Below, one piece after another: positions 8,359 through 16,080 of a DNA stretch of 64,000 bases (position 1 is its first letter; each line of letters starts with the position of its first letter). The stretch is from assembly GCF_003668635.1 (NCBI RefSeq), contig NZ_RCWH01000003.1, positions 62,001 through 126,000 on the forward strand. Reading direction: 5' to 3'. The notes under the pieces were generated by a model. The model had not been told where the DNA came from. It saw nothing but the letters and a program-made list of their open reading frames with translations, and searched no databases. The DNA comes from Planomicrobium sp. Y74 (GTDB taxonomy: Bacteria > Bacillota > Bacilli > Bacillales_A > Planococcaceae). Position numbers and translations under genes: made by a program.

Positions 8359-10385
8359 ACAAAGACAACCGGGACCTGAATATAGAAAGCGTCTCTGCAC
8401 ATGACGAGGATAAAGACCTGAATCAGGAAATTCTCGAAAAGTATGATGTGGACGCGAAAGTCCGGAAATTCAAAAATCGCAAGCTTGTGTTGGTGGTTGC
8501 AGCAATTGCCATTGCCTACTCACTGTTCCATTTATACGTAACATTTAATCCGCTTCCTGCCCTCCAGGCGAGATCGATTCACGTGGCTGTCGGTATGGCC
8601 CTGATTTTCCTGGTTTATCCGACATTCAAAAAACAGGACCGCACGAAAATCCCGATTTACGACTGGATTCTATTCGTCCTCAGTTTATCGACGGCAGGCT
8701 ACATCATTTATGAGTACAACGATATTGTCACGACACGCGGCGGCATTCCGAATAACATGGATATAGTCATGGCCGTGCTCACTGTTTTGCTCGTGCTCGA
8801 AGGAGCGAGACGGATAACGGGCTTAATCTTGCCTGTTCTCGCATTGATCTTCCTTGCTTATCCGTTCATCAGCCATAATTTATGGGTGCCGGATATGCTG
8901 ATGACGCGCCCGTTCGATTTGGGCGATATTTTTGGCCAATTGTATCTGAAGACAGAAGGTCTGTACTCCACAGCTATTTCTGCTTCCCTGCAATTCATCT
9001 TCCTGTTCATCTTGTTCGGTGCATTCCTCGCAAAATCTGGGATGGGGCAATTGTTCAATGATTTGGCGATGGCACTTGCCGGCAGCAAGCAGGGCGGACC
9101 TGCCAAAGTAGCGGTCATTTCCAGTGGATTCATGGGAAGCATCAACGGTTCGGCCATCGCAAACGTGGTCGGAACCGGTGCATTCACGATTCCATTGATG
9201 AAAAAGATCGGCTACAATAAAAACTTTGCCGGTGCAGTGGAGGCCAGTGCCTCGGTGGGCGGGCAGATTTTGCCGCCGATCATGGGGGCTTCCGCGTTCA
9301 TCATGGCTGAAACAACGGGCATCGCTTACGGTACGATTGCGCTTGCCGCATTGATCCCGGCCGTACTATATTTCCTCGGTGTTATCATGCAGGTGCATTT
9401 CCGCGCAGGCAAACGTGATTTAAAAGGAATTCCAAAAGCGGATCTTCCAGCGACGAAGGAAGTCCTAAAAGAAAAAGGACATCTACTATTGCCGATTGTC
9501 GGTTTGGTATTCATGCTTTATACAGGATTGCCGATAGCACAATCCGCATTCTATACAATTGTTTTGACTGTACTTGTTGCGGCAATCCGCAAATCGACAC
9601 GCATGGGCTTCAAAGATATTCTGGAAGCACTTGAAAATGGTGCGCGCCAGTCCTTATCCGTTATGATCGCCTGTGCGGTCGTCGGTATCATTATCGGTGT
9701 TGTCAGCCTGACAAGTTTTGGTACGGTCATGACTTCAGCAATCACTGCATTCGGGGCAGGTTCATTGTTCTGGACATTATTCCTGACCATGCTTGCGTCG
9801 ATCGTACTTGGCATGGGCTTGCCATCAATCCCTGCCTACATCATCACCGCGACAATGACTGCACCGGCACTTGCTGAATTCGGCATCCCGGTATTGGTCG
9901 CGCATCTATTCGTGTTCTATTTCGGTATCTTTGCCAATATCACCCCGCCGGTAGCGCTTGCGGCGTTTGCAGGAGCTGGTATTTCCGGCGGAGATCCAAT
10001 GCGTACCGGTTTCAACGCCTTGAAACTGTCGATAGCCGGTTTTATCATTCCATATCTCTTTGTCTATAATCCGGCGATGCTTTTGATTGAGACAGAAGGG
10101 ATTGCCACAAATGCCAGGGAATTTGCTTTCCCGCCGGCCATTGAGGTTGTTATGATCACCATCACCGCCATTATCGGCATAATCGGTTTGAGTGCGGCAG
10201 CGGAGGGCTATTTCAAAACACGTTTGAATATCGTGACTTCGATTCTGCTTGGTGCCGGTGCATTATTGCTGATTGTCCCAGAAACTTTTACAGACGTGAT
10301 AGGCCTTGTGGTCGTGCTTGGCATCTTTGCGCTCAATTACCTTAAGGATAAAAGAGAGCATAAAGCAGCAGTTTCATCTGGCTGA
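8355..10385 (+). CDS. TRAP transporter permease, fused 4TM/12TM (DctQ-DctM)
   Basis: Sodium-driven TRAP permease in which the small DctQ-like and large DctM-like subunits form one 676-aa chain. A charged cytosolic N-terminus of about 55 residues precedes many membrane spans. Family segments include INGSAIANVVGTGAFTIPL, ASVGGQILPPIMGA and LGMGLPSIPAYI. The ATG at 8355 sits 8 bases after GGAGGG, so a longer frame from 8328 is rejected. It works with the upstream receptor; the fused form is normal for TAXI systems. Confidence 0.93.
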   Translation: MNKDNRDLNIESVSAHDEDKDLNQEILEKYDVDAKVRKFKNRKLVLVVAAIAIAYSLFHLYVTFNPLPALQARSIHVAVGMALIFLVYPTFKKQDRTKIPIYDWILFVLSLSTAGYIIYEYNDIVTTRGGIPNNMDIVMAVLTVLLVLEGARRITGLILPVLALIFLAYPFISHNLWVPDMLMTRPFDLGDIFGQLYLKTEGLYSTAISASLQFIFLFILFGAFLAKSGMGQLFNDLAMALAGSKQGGPAKVAVISSGFMGSINGSAIANVVGTGAFTIPLMKKIGYNKNFAGAVEASASVGGQILPPIMGASAFIMAETTGIAYGTIALAALIPAVLYFLGVIMQVHFRAGKRDLKGIPKADLPATKEVLKEKGHLLLPIVGLVFMLYTGLPIAQSAFYTIVLTVLVAAIRKSTRMGFKDILEALENGARQSLSVMIACAVVGIIIGVVSLTSFGTVMTSAITAFGAGSLFWTLFLTMLASIVLGMGLPSIPAYIITATMTAPALAEFGIPVLVAHLFVFYFGIFANITPPVALAAFAGAGISGGDPMRTGFNALKLSIAGFIIPYLFVYNPAMLLIETEGIATNAREFAFPPAIEVVMITITAIIGIIGLSAAAEGYFKTRLNIVTSILLGAGALLLIVPETFTDVIGLVVVLGIFALNYLKDKREHKAAVSSG

Positions 10386-10399
10386 TTAGTTTAACAGAA

Positions 10400-10434
10400 A
10401 AAAGGGCGCGCCATTGAGGCGTGCCTTTTCATTA
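10400..10434 (+). terminator. Rho-independent terminator after the TRAP operon
   Basis: Stem AAAGGGCGCGCC / GGCGTGCCTTTT with G-U pairs and a 5-base loop. Confidence 0.7.
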
Positions 10435-10446
10435 TTTCCCGGGAAA

Positions 10447-10503
10447 TTATTTAGCGGACTGGCCGCCGTCAATCAAGTGTTCAGCGCCCAGGGGTAATGG
10501 TAC
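10447..10503 (-). pseudogene. Remnant of an SDR-type dehydrogenase C-terminus
   Basis: The minus strand reads VPLPLGAEHLIDGGQSAK followed by TAA. The GAEHLIDGGQSA motif with a stop just after it is how many short-chain dehydrogenases end. No further SDR sequence lies upstream; instead the ydhK stop codon abuts it at 10503. I read it as the 3' stump of a lost gene. It is only 18 codons, so coincidence is possible. Confidence 0.45.
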
Positions 10504-11090
10504 TAAGGAGCTGACAATTCCTCTTCAGTCACCCATTTATGATTGGTTATTTTTTCACCGTCAGGACTTTCATAATCAATCATATAGACAGTCGTGTCTG
10601 CTGCTGAAACGATTTCAGCTTCCGCATCCTGCATCCCTGACATATGGTCAGTGTTGAGGGTCACAGTGTCGCCAGGCTCGAGGGGAGCACTGCCTGAATC
10701 TTTCAATTCTTCGTGGATCACCCATTTGTGGTTCTCGATCACGTCACCGCCATCAGTCGGTGTGTAAGTCACTGCATATACGGTGGTATCATAAGCACCG
10801 GAAATCGTCGCTTCGGCACCTTCCATGCCATCCATATGGTCAGCGTTGACAATGACGTTACTGCCAGGCTCGTAGGTCGGGGATTCAGCTTCCATCAAAC
10901 CAGCCGGAATTTCGCTGGAACCAGAATGGTCCATTCCTTCATGATCACCGTGCTGTTCGGAGCTTTCACTGGTTTCCACCGGCTTATCCTGTGTCTCGGG
11001 GTCGACAGTTACATCGGTATTGCCGCAGGCCGCCAGTCCAAACGCCAATGCCAGCGAAGCGGCGGAAGCAAATAATTTATGGTATGCCAT
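10503..11090 (-). CDS. ydhK: YdhK-family lipoprotein with two DUF1541 repeats
   Basis: Secreted lipoprotein of 195 aa. The signal ends LALAFGLAACG and is followed by an acidic linker with HGDHEGMDHSG. Two DUF1541 copies follow (about residues 70-130 and 136-194), each with a NADHMDGM- or NTDHMSGM-type segment and an ENHKWV or TNHKWV segment. YdhK proteins are often found beside copper-handling genes, and the His/Met-rich repeats would suit metal binding, but this is inferred. The ATG at 11090 follows AGAGGG; the longer frame has no RBS. A 5'-truncated gene lies divergent from it. Confidence 0.85.
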   Translation of the reverse strand: MAYHKLFASAASLALAFGLAACGNTDVTVDPETQDKPVETSESSEQHGDHEGMDHSGSSEIPAGLMEAESPTYEPGSNVIVNADHMDGMEGAEATISGAYDTTVYAVTYTPTDGGDVIENHKWVIHEELKDSGSAPLEPGDTVTLNTDHMSGMQDAEAEIVSAADTTVYMIDYESPDGEKITNHKWVTEEELSAP

Positions 11091-11149
11091 CAATATCCCT
11101 CTTTTCTTGGATGTTGTCCTTATAATACACTCGACACAATTACTTTGTA

Positions 11150-11500
11150 CAGATTGCCACACTTTCGCCAAACGGAAAAGGTCTGTCGAAAGAGGGAGAA
11201 GCGACGTTTGAACGGCTGACGGAAGAAGGGGAGTTTGGAACCGCTGTACATTTTACGGAAAGTGAATTGCTTTATGCAAGCCATGGTTCCGAAGAGGCTT
11301 TAAAGTCTTACGTTTTGGATAACGACAAGGGAGAGGCTTTTGAAATTCCTGAGCTGGGAGAGGACGGCATCGTATTCATATCCGTCAATCCGGCAGACGA
11401 CCAGCAAATTGCTGTATACACAGTCCAGGGAGACGCATATGTATCCTCTGATGAGGAAACTTCATGGACAATGATTTTGGAAAAAGGGCAGATTCAGTAA
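11150..11500 (+). pseudogene. 3' fragment of a BNR/sortilin-type repeat protein (F510_1955 glycosylhydrolase-like)
   Basis: The frame reads IATLSPNGKGLSKEG from about 11153 and continues to the stop at 11500. The end carries ISVNPADDQQIAVYT and SSDEETSW, an Asp-box-like motif. This is the C-terminal part of a beta-propeller lipoprotein of the sort seen near ydhK in other Firmicutes (family name from memory). There is no start, RBS or signal peptide, and the 5' edge runs into the ydhK promoter region, so the gene is truncated. The 77-aa frame from TTG 11267 alone is not a sensible gene. Confidence 0.62.
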
Positions 11501-11519
11501 ATTAAATAAAGTAAGCCTA

Positions 11520-11558
11520 AAAAATCCTCTTCCCGAAATTCCGGGCAGAGGATTTTTT
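11520..11558. terminator. Bidirectional terminator between the BNR remnant and the copper-binding gene
   Basis: AAAATCCTCT pairs with AGAGGATTTT around an inner CCGAAATTCCGG palindrome, with T-runs usable on both strands. Confidence 0.85.
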
Positions 11559-11565
11559 CATCATA

Positions 11566-11892
11566 TTACGCGATGTTTTTACAAGCTTCTGCGCATTTGA
11601 AGCAAGCTTCTGCACAACGCTGGCAATGTTCATGGTCGTGTTTTTTGCATTCATTGCCGCAGGCTTCGCAGATTTGTGCGCAAACCTGTGCCAGTTGTCC
11701 GACAAACGGCGAGTTGCGGGTAATTGCCTGTTCCAGATAGCTGCAAATATCCGCGCATTCACGGTCCAGGCGGATACATTCAGCCATCATTTTAACATTA
11801 TCTTCCTTTAGGCATGCGTCGAAACAATGGTTACACTCGGTCATGCACTCGTGCAAAGTCTTCAATAAATCTGCATGTTGTTCATGTGCCAT
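11566..11892 (-). CDS. Four-helix-bundle copper-binding protein (DUF326/Csp family)
   Basis: A 108-aa cytosolic protein with 16 cysteines, most in CxxxC and CxxC spacings (residues 16, 20, 23, 27, 39, 46, 50, 71, 75, 78, 82, 90, 93, 97, 100, 104), plus HDHEHC. This matches copper storage proteins, whose four-helix bundles are lined with Cys and bind many Cu(I) ions. It lies in a small cluster with YdhK and SHOCT proteins but no copper ATPase or CsoR in view. Function follows the family; metal specificity is inferred. Confidence 0.9.
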   Translation of the reverse strand: MAHEQHADLLKTLHECMTECNHCFDACLKEDNVKMMAECIRLDRECADICSYLEQAITRNSPFVGQLAQVCAQICEACGNECKKHDHEHCQRCAEACFKCAEACKNIA

Positions 11893-11992
11893 GTTAAAAC
11901 CTCCAGTTTCAATTTTTTTTGCCTCACTCTCCTAGTTTTTCCATATTGGACAAGTGTTAAACATCTTTTGCTGGATGAAACATCTTGAAACT

Positions 11993-12268
11993 TCACTGAT
12001 TGTTCTTCGAACGGGGATGTGAATTATTATCTGCTTCACTACGCTTATTTCTGTAATCTTCTTCCGTAATTTCACCTTTATCGTACTGATCCTGCAATTT
12101 GCGCTGTTCGTTATTCGAAGGCAGTTCATCCACTTTTCGGGATCGTGGATTATTTTTCGCCATGAAGAACCAGAAGGCGATCAGTACGCCGGTGATCAAT
12201 ACAGCAAGACCGGCCAACAGGCGAAGAGGGATCGGGAATGTTGATAGTAAAACAAGTTCCAAAACCAT
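11993..12268 (-). CDS. SHOCT-domain membrane protein (91 aa)
   Basis: One N-terminal membrane pass (about residues 4-36) and a C-terminal SHOCT motif (LQDQYDKGEITEEDYRNKR), a short module of unknown role often at the C-terminus of small membrane proteins. GGGAGG lies just before the ATG. It begins 9 bases after the stop of the other SHOCT gene, so the two are co-transcribed. Tail is rich in Asn, His and Arg. Confidence 0.78.
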   Translation of the reverse strand: MVLELVLLSTFPIPLRLLAGLAVLITGVLIAFWFFMAKNNPRSRKVDELPSNNEQRKLQDQYDKGEITEEDYRNKRSEADNNSHPRSKNNQ

Positions 12269-12277
12269 CAGCCTCCC

Positions 12278-12502
12278 TTATACATTTTTATTCTGCTTCT
12301 CTTTTAATTCTTTTACTTGTCTTCGATATTCCGATTCGGTGATTTCTCCGCGGGCAAAGCTGTCTTCCAGACGCGCTTCCTCTGTCGTTGGCACCCCGGA
12401 ATCCAGGCCTTTAGTTTTCCGCGTTTTTTTAGCGGCAAAAAAGGCAACGGCAATTGCTGCAAGCGCCACTACTATAACGAGGACTGTCGTATACATATCC
12501 AT
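12278..12502 (-). CDS. SHOCT-domain membrane protein (74 aa)
   Basis: N-terminal membrane helix (about residues 4-24) followed by a SHOCT motif, EARLEDSFARGEITESEYRR. AAGGAGTG is 8 bases before the ATG at 12502; an upstream frame extension lacks an RBS. It is the first gene of a two-gene operon whose second member has the same architecture, suggesting an old tandem duplication. Similar proteins cluster with copper exporters in other Bacillales (from memory); no direct evidence here. Confidence 0.78.
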   Translation of the reverse strand: MDMYTTVLVIVVALAAIAVAFFAAKKTRKTKGLDSGVPTTEEARLEDSFARGEITESEYRRQVKELKEKQNKNV

Positions 12503-12884
12503 CCCAATCACTCCTTTTATAATTTGGAAAGTAAGTTCTCGGTGTGCCATTGAAGAGTATTACTGTGATAGTGCCTCAGCCGGATTAATTCCTTATTTCA
12601 CCTCTCACTCTCCCCGTATCTTCAATCAAGTAATTTATACTGTTTCTATATTCTTAGTCTACCCTAAATATAGTCGGAATATTAAGTAATTAACTTAATT
12701 TCTATAGAAAGTGGTAAAAGAATTAAAAAACATTAAAAGAGTGTAAGTTTCTCGAAACCTGATATAGGGGAAACATGAGTTAAACAGCAAAAGGATGTAT
12801 GATAAATACAGGAAGTATCAGGTAACAGGAAAGAAAAATTCATTTAGTATTTCATTATGAAGCAGCAGGAAGTGAGGCACGTTT
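12503..12884. promoter_or_regulatory. Divergent intergenic region, SHOCT operon / nagK
   Basis: About 380 bases, AT-rich, between divergent starts. It must hold promoters for both directions, but I see no convincing pair of -35/-10 boxes and no clear operator. The AAGTGAGG near 12870 is the probable RBS of the kinase gene. Confidence 0.4.
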
Positions 12885-13865
12885 ATGTATGTATTGGGCA
12901 TAGATGGAGGAGGCACGAAGACTACGGGAATCGTGGCTGATGAAAACGGTAAGGTTTACATAGAATCACATGCAGGTCCCAGTAATCCGAATACATTGGC
13001 ACCAGACGAATTTGAAGAGGTGCTAAAAGGTTTAGCAGCAGATCTTGAAAAACAGGATCCCGTTATTTTCTCACAACTGGCAGTCTGCTTTGCGGGGATG
13101 TCAGGTGCAGGAGACAGCTGGCGGTGCGATGCCAAATTTGAAAAGGTGTTGACGAAGTTCCTCCCGCCACAAACAGAAGTCATTGTGCGGAATGATGCGT
13201 ATAACGTCCTTTATTCCGAGACGCTCGGCAAACCGGGAATTGTGCAAATTGCCGGCACTGGCTCGATTTCATTTGGATTAAATCATGAAAATAATACTGT
13301 CCGTTCCGGTGGATGGGGATATTTATTCGATGAGGCAGGAAGTGCGTATCATTTAGGCAATGAAGCTTTGCGCGCTGTCTTCAAAAATTATGACGGACGA
13401 GGACCGGAGACTGTATTGACGGAGAAAATTATAAATTATTTCAATGTAAGCGATGTGACAGGTCTGCTTGGCAAAATCCATGGACCCGAGCATCCGCGTT
13501 CGGTGATAGCGCAGTTGGCCCCATTGATAATCGCTGCAGCGGAAAATGGTGATGGAGTCGCTTCAAAGATTATCCGCAAGGCGTGTGCAGAAATAATGGA
13601 ATGCATCGAATCATGCCATAAGAAATTATTCGCTGCAGATCATCCGACCCTTGTTGTCCTCTCAGGAGGCGTGTTTGCCAATTCTCAGCAGCTTCTAGAT
13701 TGTTTAAGGGAGTTGAGTAAAAAAACGCTTCCGAATATTGTATTGCGACAAGCACATGCAGCACCTGTCGGCGGTGCGGTTATCGGTGCACTAAAGGCAA
13801 TGGGATTCAACAGCATAAATGAAAATATCACGGAACGCATAAATCTCCAGTTAAAGAAAAGCTGA
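12885..13865 (+). CDS. N-acetylglucosamine kinase-like protein, BadF/BcrA ATPase family
   Basis: Cytosolic sugar kinase of the ASKHA fold, 326 aa. The phosphate-1 loop is GIDGGGTKTTG at residues 4-14; the central segment IAGTGSISFG and GGWGYLFDEAGSAYHLG, and the adenosine motif VVLSGGVFANSQ, match BadF-type GlcNAc kinases. It is followed 30 bases later by nagA, so it likely produces GlcNAc-6-phosphate for the deacetylase from internally released GlcNAc. No transporter or glucosamine-6-P deaminase is adjacent. Confidence 0.85.
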   Translation: MYVLGIDGGGTKTTGIVADENGKVYIESHAGPSNPNTLAPDEFEEVLKGLAADLEKQDPVIFSQLAVCFAGMSGAGDSWRCDAKFEKVLTKFLPPQTEVIVRNDAYNVLYSETLGKPGIVQIAGTGSISFGLNHENNTVRSGGWGYLFDEAGSAYHLGNEALRAVFKNYDGRGPETVLTEKIINYFNVSDVTGLLGKIHGPEHPRSVIAQLAPLIIAAAENGDGVASKIIRKACAEIMECIESCHKKLFAADHPTLVVLSGGVFANSQQLLDCLRELSKKTLPNIVLRQAHAAPVGGAVIGALKAMGFNSINENITERINLQLKKS

Positions 13866-13895
13866 ACGCAATATTTTAAAAAGAAGGTGTACCTG

Positions 13896-15092
13896 ATGTC
13901 TCGCATGCTGATAAAAAATATCCGGCTCGTCCTGCCTGAAGGCGAATTGGCAGACGGCACAATTCTTATTGAAAATGGAACGATCATGTCAGCTTCGACA
14001 AAGCCGATTGATGATTGGAGCGGCGAATGTTTAGACGGCGGCGGTTCTGTTGCGCTGCCAGGTTTTATTGATATACATATCCACGGAGCTGCTGGAGCGG
14101 ATTTTATGGATGACGACAGCATGGCAGCAGGTAAGATTGCGGCCGCACTTCCCGCAGAAGGGACGACGTCTTTTTTGGCGACGACTTTGACGCAATCGCC
14201 TGAGCGCGTCTCAAGCGCTATCCAGCACGGGAGGACTTTCATGAAAGGAAGCGGAGAAGGCACAGCGGAAATGCTCGGCTTCCATCTGGAAGGTCCTTTC
14301 ATCCATCCGGATCAGGCGGGGGCCCAGCCTTCCGCTTACATTTGCGAGCCTTCAATGGATCTATTGCATGAATGGTTCGGCGACACGCTGGCCGATTTGA
14401 AAATCATTACGATGGCACCGGAGCAGGACAAGGATTTCAAGATTACACACGAATTAACTGAACGCGGAATCATCGTGTCAGCTGGCCACACAACGGCAGA
14501 TTATAAAACGCTCATCGAGGCACAAGCAGCTGGTCTATCTCATCTGACGCATTACGGCAATGCGATGCGCGGCTTGCATCACAGGGAGATAGGCGTAGTG
14601 GGCGCAGGTATCCTGAACAAGGAATTGTTCTGTGAAATCATCGCGGATGGGATTCATTTATCGCAGGATATGCTGAAGTTGGTTGTTCAGGTAATTGGTC
14701 CTGAACGTTTACTGCTCATCACCGATTCCATGCGTGCAAAAGGTTTGCCGGACGGTTCCTATACACTGGGCGACCAGAAAGTGACAGTATCAGGCAATGA
14801 AGCGGTGCTCGCGGATGGGACACTTGCCGGCAGTGTGCTGAAGATGAATGAAGGGCTGCATCAATTACAGATATCCGCTGGGATTTCTTGGACAGATGCC
14901 ATTAAGCTTTCGTCTGAAAATGCGGCACGCCGGCTTGGAGTTTTCAATCGAAAAGGCAGTCTGGATTCTGGGAAGGATGCTGATATTGTGCTGGTGACGG
15001 AAGATTTTAATGTCCAGTATACTTTTTGCAGAGGGAAGATGAGTTTTGCTCATGATTGGACGGGAAGACGAAAGATGAATTTAGACAGGTGA
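13896..15092 (+). CDS. nagA: N-acetylglucosamine-6-phosphate deacetylase
   Basis: Amidohydrolase-superfamily enzyme converting GlcNAc-6-P to glucosamine-6-P and acetate, 398 aa. Metal and substrate motifs are PGFIDIHIHG, FHLEGPFIHP, SAGHTTADY and the catalytic Asp in LLITDSMRAKG. The AAGGTG site precedes the ATG at 13896 by 6 bases, so the GTG at 13887 is not used. It follows the GlcNAc kinase in one operon, closed by the terminator at 15099. Cell wall recycling or chitin-derived sugar use are both possible. Confidence 0.95.
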   Translation: MSRMLIKNIRLVLPEGELADGTILIENGTIMSASTKPIDDWSGECLDGGGSVALPGFIDIHIHGAAGADFMDDDSMAAGKIAAALPAEGTTSFLATTLTQSPERVSSAIQHGRTFMKGSGEGTAEMLGFHLEGPFIHPDQAGAQPSAYICEPSMDLLHEWFGDTLADLKIITMAPEQDKDFKITHELTERGIIVSAGHTTADYKTLIEAQAAGLSHLTHYGNAMRGLHHREIGVVGAGILNKELFCEIIADGIHLSQDMLKLVVQVIGPERLLLITDSMRAKGLPDGSYTLGDQKVTVSGNEAVLADGTLAGSVLKMNEGLHQLQISAGISWTDAIKLSSENAARRLGVFNRKGSLDSGKDADIVLVTEDFNVQYTFCRGKMSFAHDWTGRRKMNLDR

Positions 15093-15098
15093 TGGATG

Positions 15099-15132
15099 TC
15101 CCCTACAGAAGTTGGTCTGTGGGGCTTTTTTT
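15099..15132 (+). terminator. Rho-independent terminator after nagA
   Basis: CCCCTACAGA / TCTGTGGGG stem with one bulged T, then CTTTTTTT. Confidence 0.85.
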
Positions 15133-15165
15133 ATGAGTTTCTTGGAGTGAGATGAGTTTGTTGTT

Positions 15166-15249
15166 AACGTATGTAGCCGTTTAGGTGTCGTATAACTGGA
15201 TTTTGTTGACGTATAAATCGGTTTTGGTGACGGATAGCCGATTTCAGCT
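15166..15249 (+). repeat. Family B 21-bp array, 4 units (B1)
   Basis: Direct units begin at 15166, 15187, 15208 and 15229, each 21 bp, with core RNCGTATA and a T-rich 3' half. The last unit is the deviant GACGGATAGCCGATTT form that also ends arrays B2 and B3. The rest of 15133-15493 is non-coding and includes the GCTTTGGCGCTCCGGAGAG segment that recurs near 18106. Confidence 0.85.
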
Positions 15250-15493
15250 CATATTCAACGAAAAAGACATTGAAGCAAGAAGTAGTGCGAACCGCTTTGG
15301 CGCTCCGGAGAGTGCTTTCACAACAAGCCTGGCTGGAGTGATGCCAGGCTTGTTGCTTTGCTCACTCCATAGCCGCGCCTTTGCTCGGGATGGGGTTGAG
15401 AGGAGAGAGGTGGAAGAAGAAGCGGTTCTGCAGGTGTGTTGTTTTGCGTTCGATTTTTCGGGACCTTCTATTTAAAGGGATTTGAAGGAGGTT

Positions 15494-15598
15494 ACCGTAT
15501 AGCCTGTCGGGGTTAACATATAAATGGATTTTGTTGTTGTATAGATTCGTTTTGTTGTCGTAAAAATCGTTTATAGTGACGGATAGCCGATTCTAGCT
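15494..15598 (+). repeat. Family B 21-bp array, 5 units (B2)
   Basis: Units start at 15494, 15515, 15536, 15557 and 15578. The core varies (ACCGTATA, AACATATA, GTTGTATA, GTCGTAAA) and the last unit is GACGGATAGCCGATTC. It is followed by a hairpin pair and a family A array, the order also seen at 18220-18538 and, inverted, at 58402-58041. Confidence 0.85.
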
Positions 15599-15649
15599 CA
15601 ATATTCATCCAAAAAACGCCAAATAAGGAGCTGAAGGGATTGGTTTGAA

Positions 15650-15690
15650 GCAGCTGGCGCAGGCCAGCTGCCTGGGGCGGCGCGCCGCCC
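15650..15690 (+). repeat. Paired GC-rich hairpins of the B-H-A module, copy 1
   Basis: Two adjacent palindromes: GCAGCTGGCGC/AGGCCAGCTGC (15650-15671) and GGGCGGCG/CGCCGCCC (15675-15690). No T-run follows, so they are not plain terminators. Near-identical pairs occur at 18377 and 18582, and pairs with other sequence but the same GCAG...CTGC, GGGCGG...CCGCCC design near 42060 and 58197. Confidence 0.85.
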
Positions 15691-15716
15691 GATCAAAACA
15701 GTTCTTGGTCTGTTGT

Positions 15717-15790
15717 CTTACGGTTTTGCATTTCTATCTTACGATTTCGCGATTCTATCTTACGGTTTGCGGTTCTTATCTGACATTTAG
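15717..15790 (+). repeat. Family A 21-bp array, 3 units plus a deviant end (A1)
   Basis: Units CTTACGGTTT at 15717, 15738 and 15759, exactly 21 bp apart, with variable 11-base remainders, then a CTGACAT end unit. The interval 15791-16005 that follows holds nothing I recognise. Confidence 0.85.
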
Positions 15791-16005
15791 CAAAAATCTT
15801 TTTCTCAAAGAGTAAAACACCTCAAGATCTTCTGGTTAGAAGCCCCAGCAAATTTCTATAAAAAGCGCCAGTTCCAGTCCGCTGAGCGAGCTCTCAAACT
15901 GACTATTTCCCTAACCGCACATCCATTCTCAAAAGCACCCAGCTTTTATTCCCGAAAACGCGATTCCTTGCATTGTTACAAATAGGTAAAATTTATTAAA
16001 TTATC

Positions 16006-16042
16006 AAATAATGATTATCAAATGCCTTCTGTTTAGTATAAT
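16006..16042 (+). promoter_or_regulatory. Possible Fur-type box and -10 element upstream of the nucleotidase gene
   Basis: AAATAATGATTATCA at 16006-16020 matches 12 of 14 positions of the 7-1-7 Fur consensus TGATAATNATTATCA. A TATAAT at 16037-16042 would place the -35 region at about 16014, inside the box, the usual repressor arrangement. Sequence match only; PerR or Zur are alternatives. Confidence 0.4.
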
Positions 16043-16080
16043 TAAATTGATTCACAAACTAAGCAAAAGGGGCTGGAAGA

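Noticed and set aside
12099-12689. 196-aa plus-strand frame across the SHOCT genes
   Set aside because: Antisense to two well-supported SHOCT genes that have RBSs.
15185-15475. 96-aa frame SYNWILLTYKSVLVT...
   Set aside because: Begins inside array B1 and continues through repeat DNA; no start or RBS.
15650-15690. Plain rho-independent terminators
   Set aside because: The GC-rich hairpins have no following T-run and lie 550 bases after the nagA terminator.
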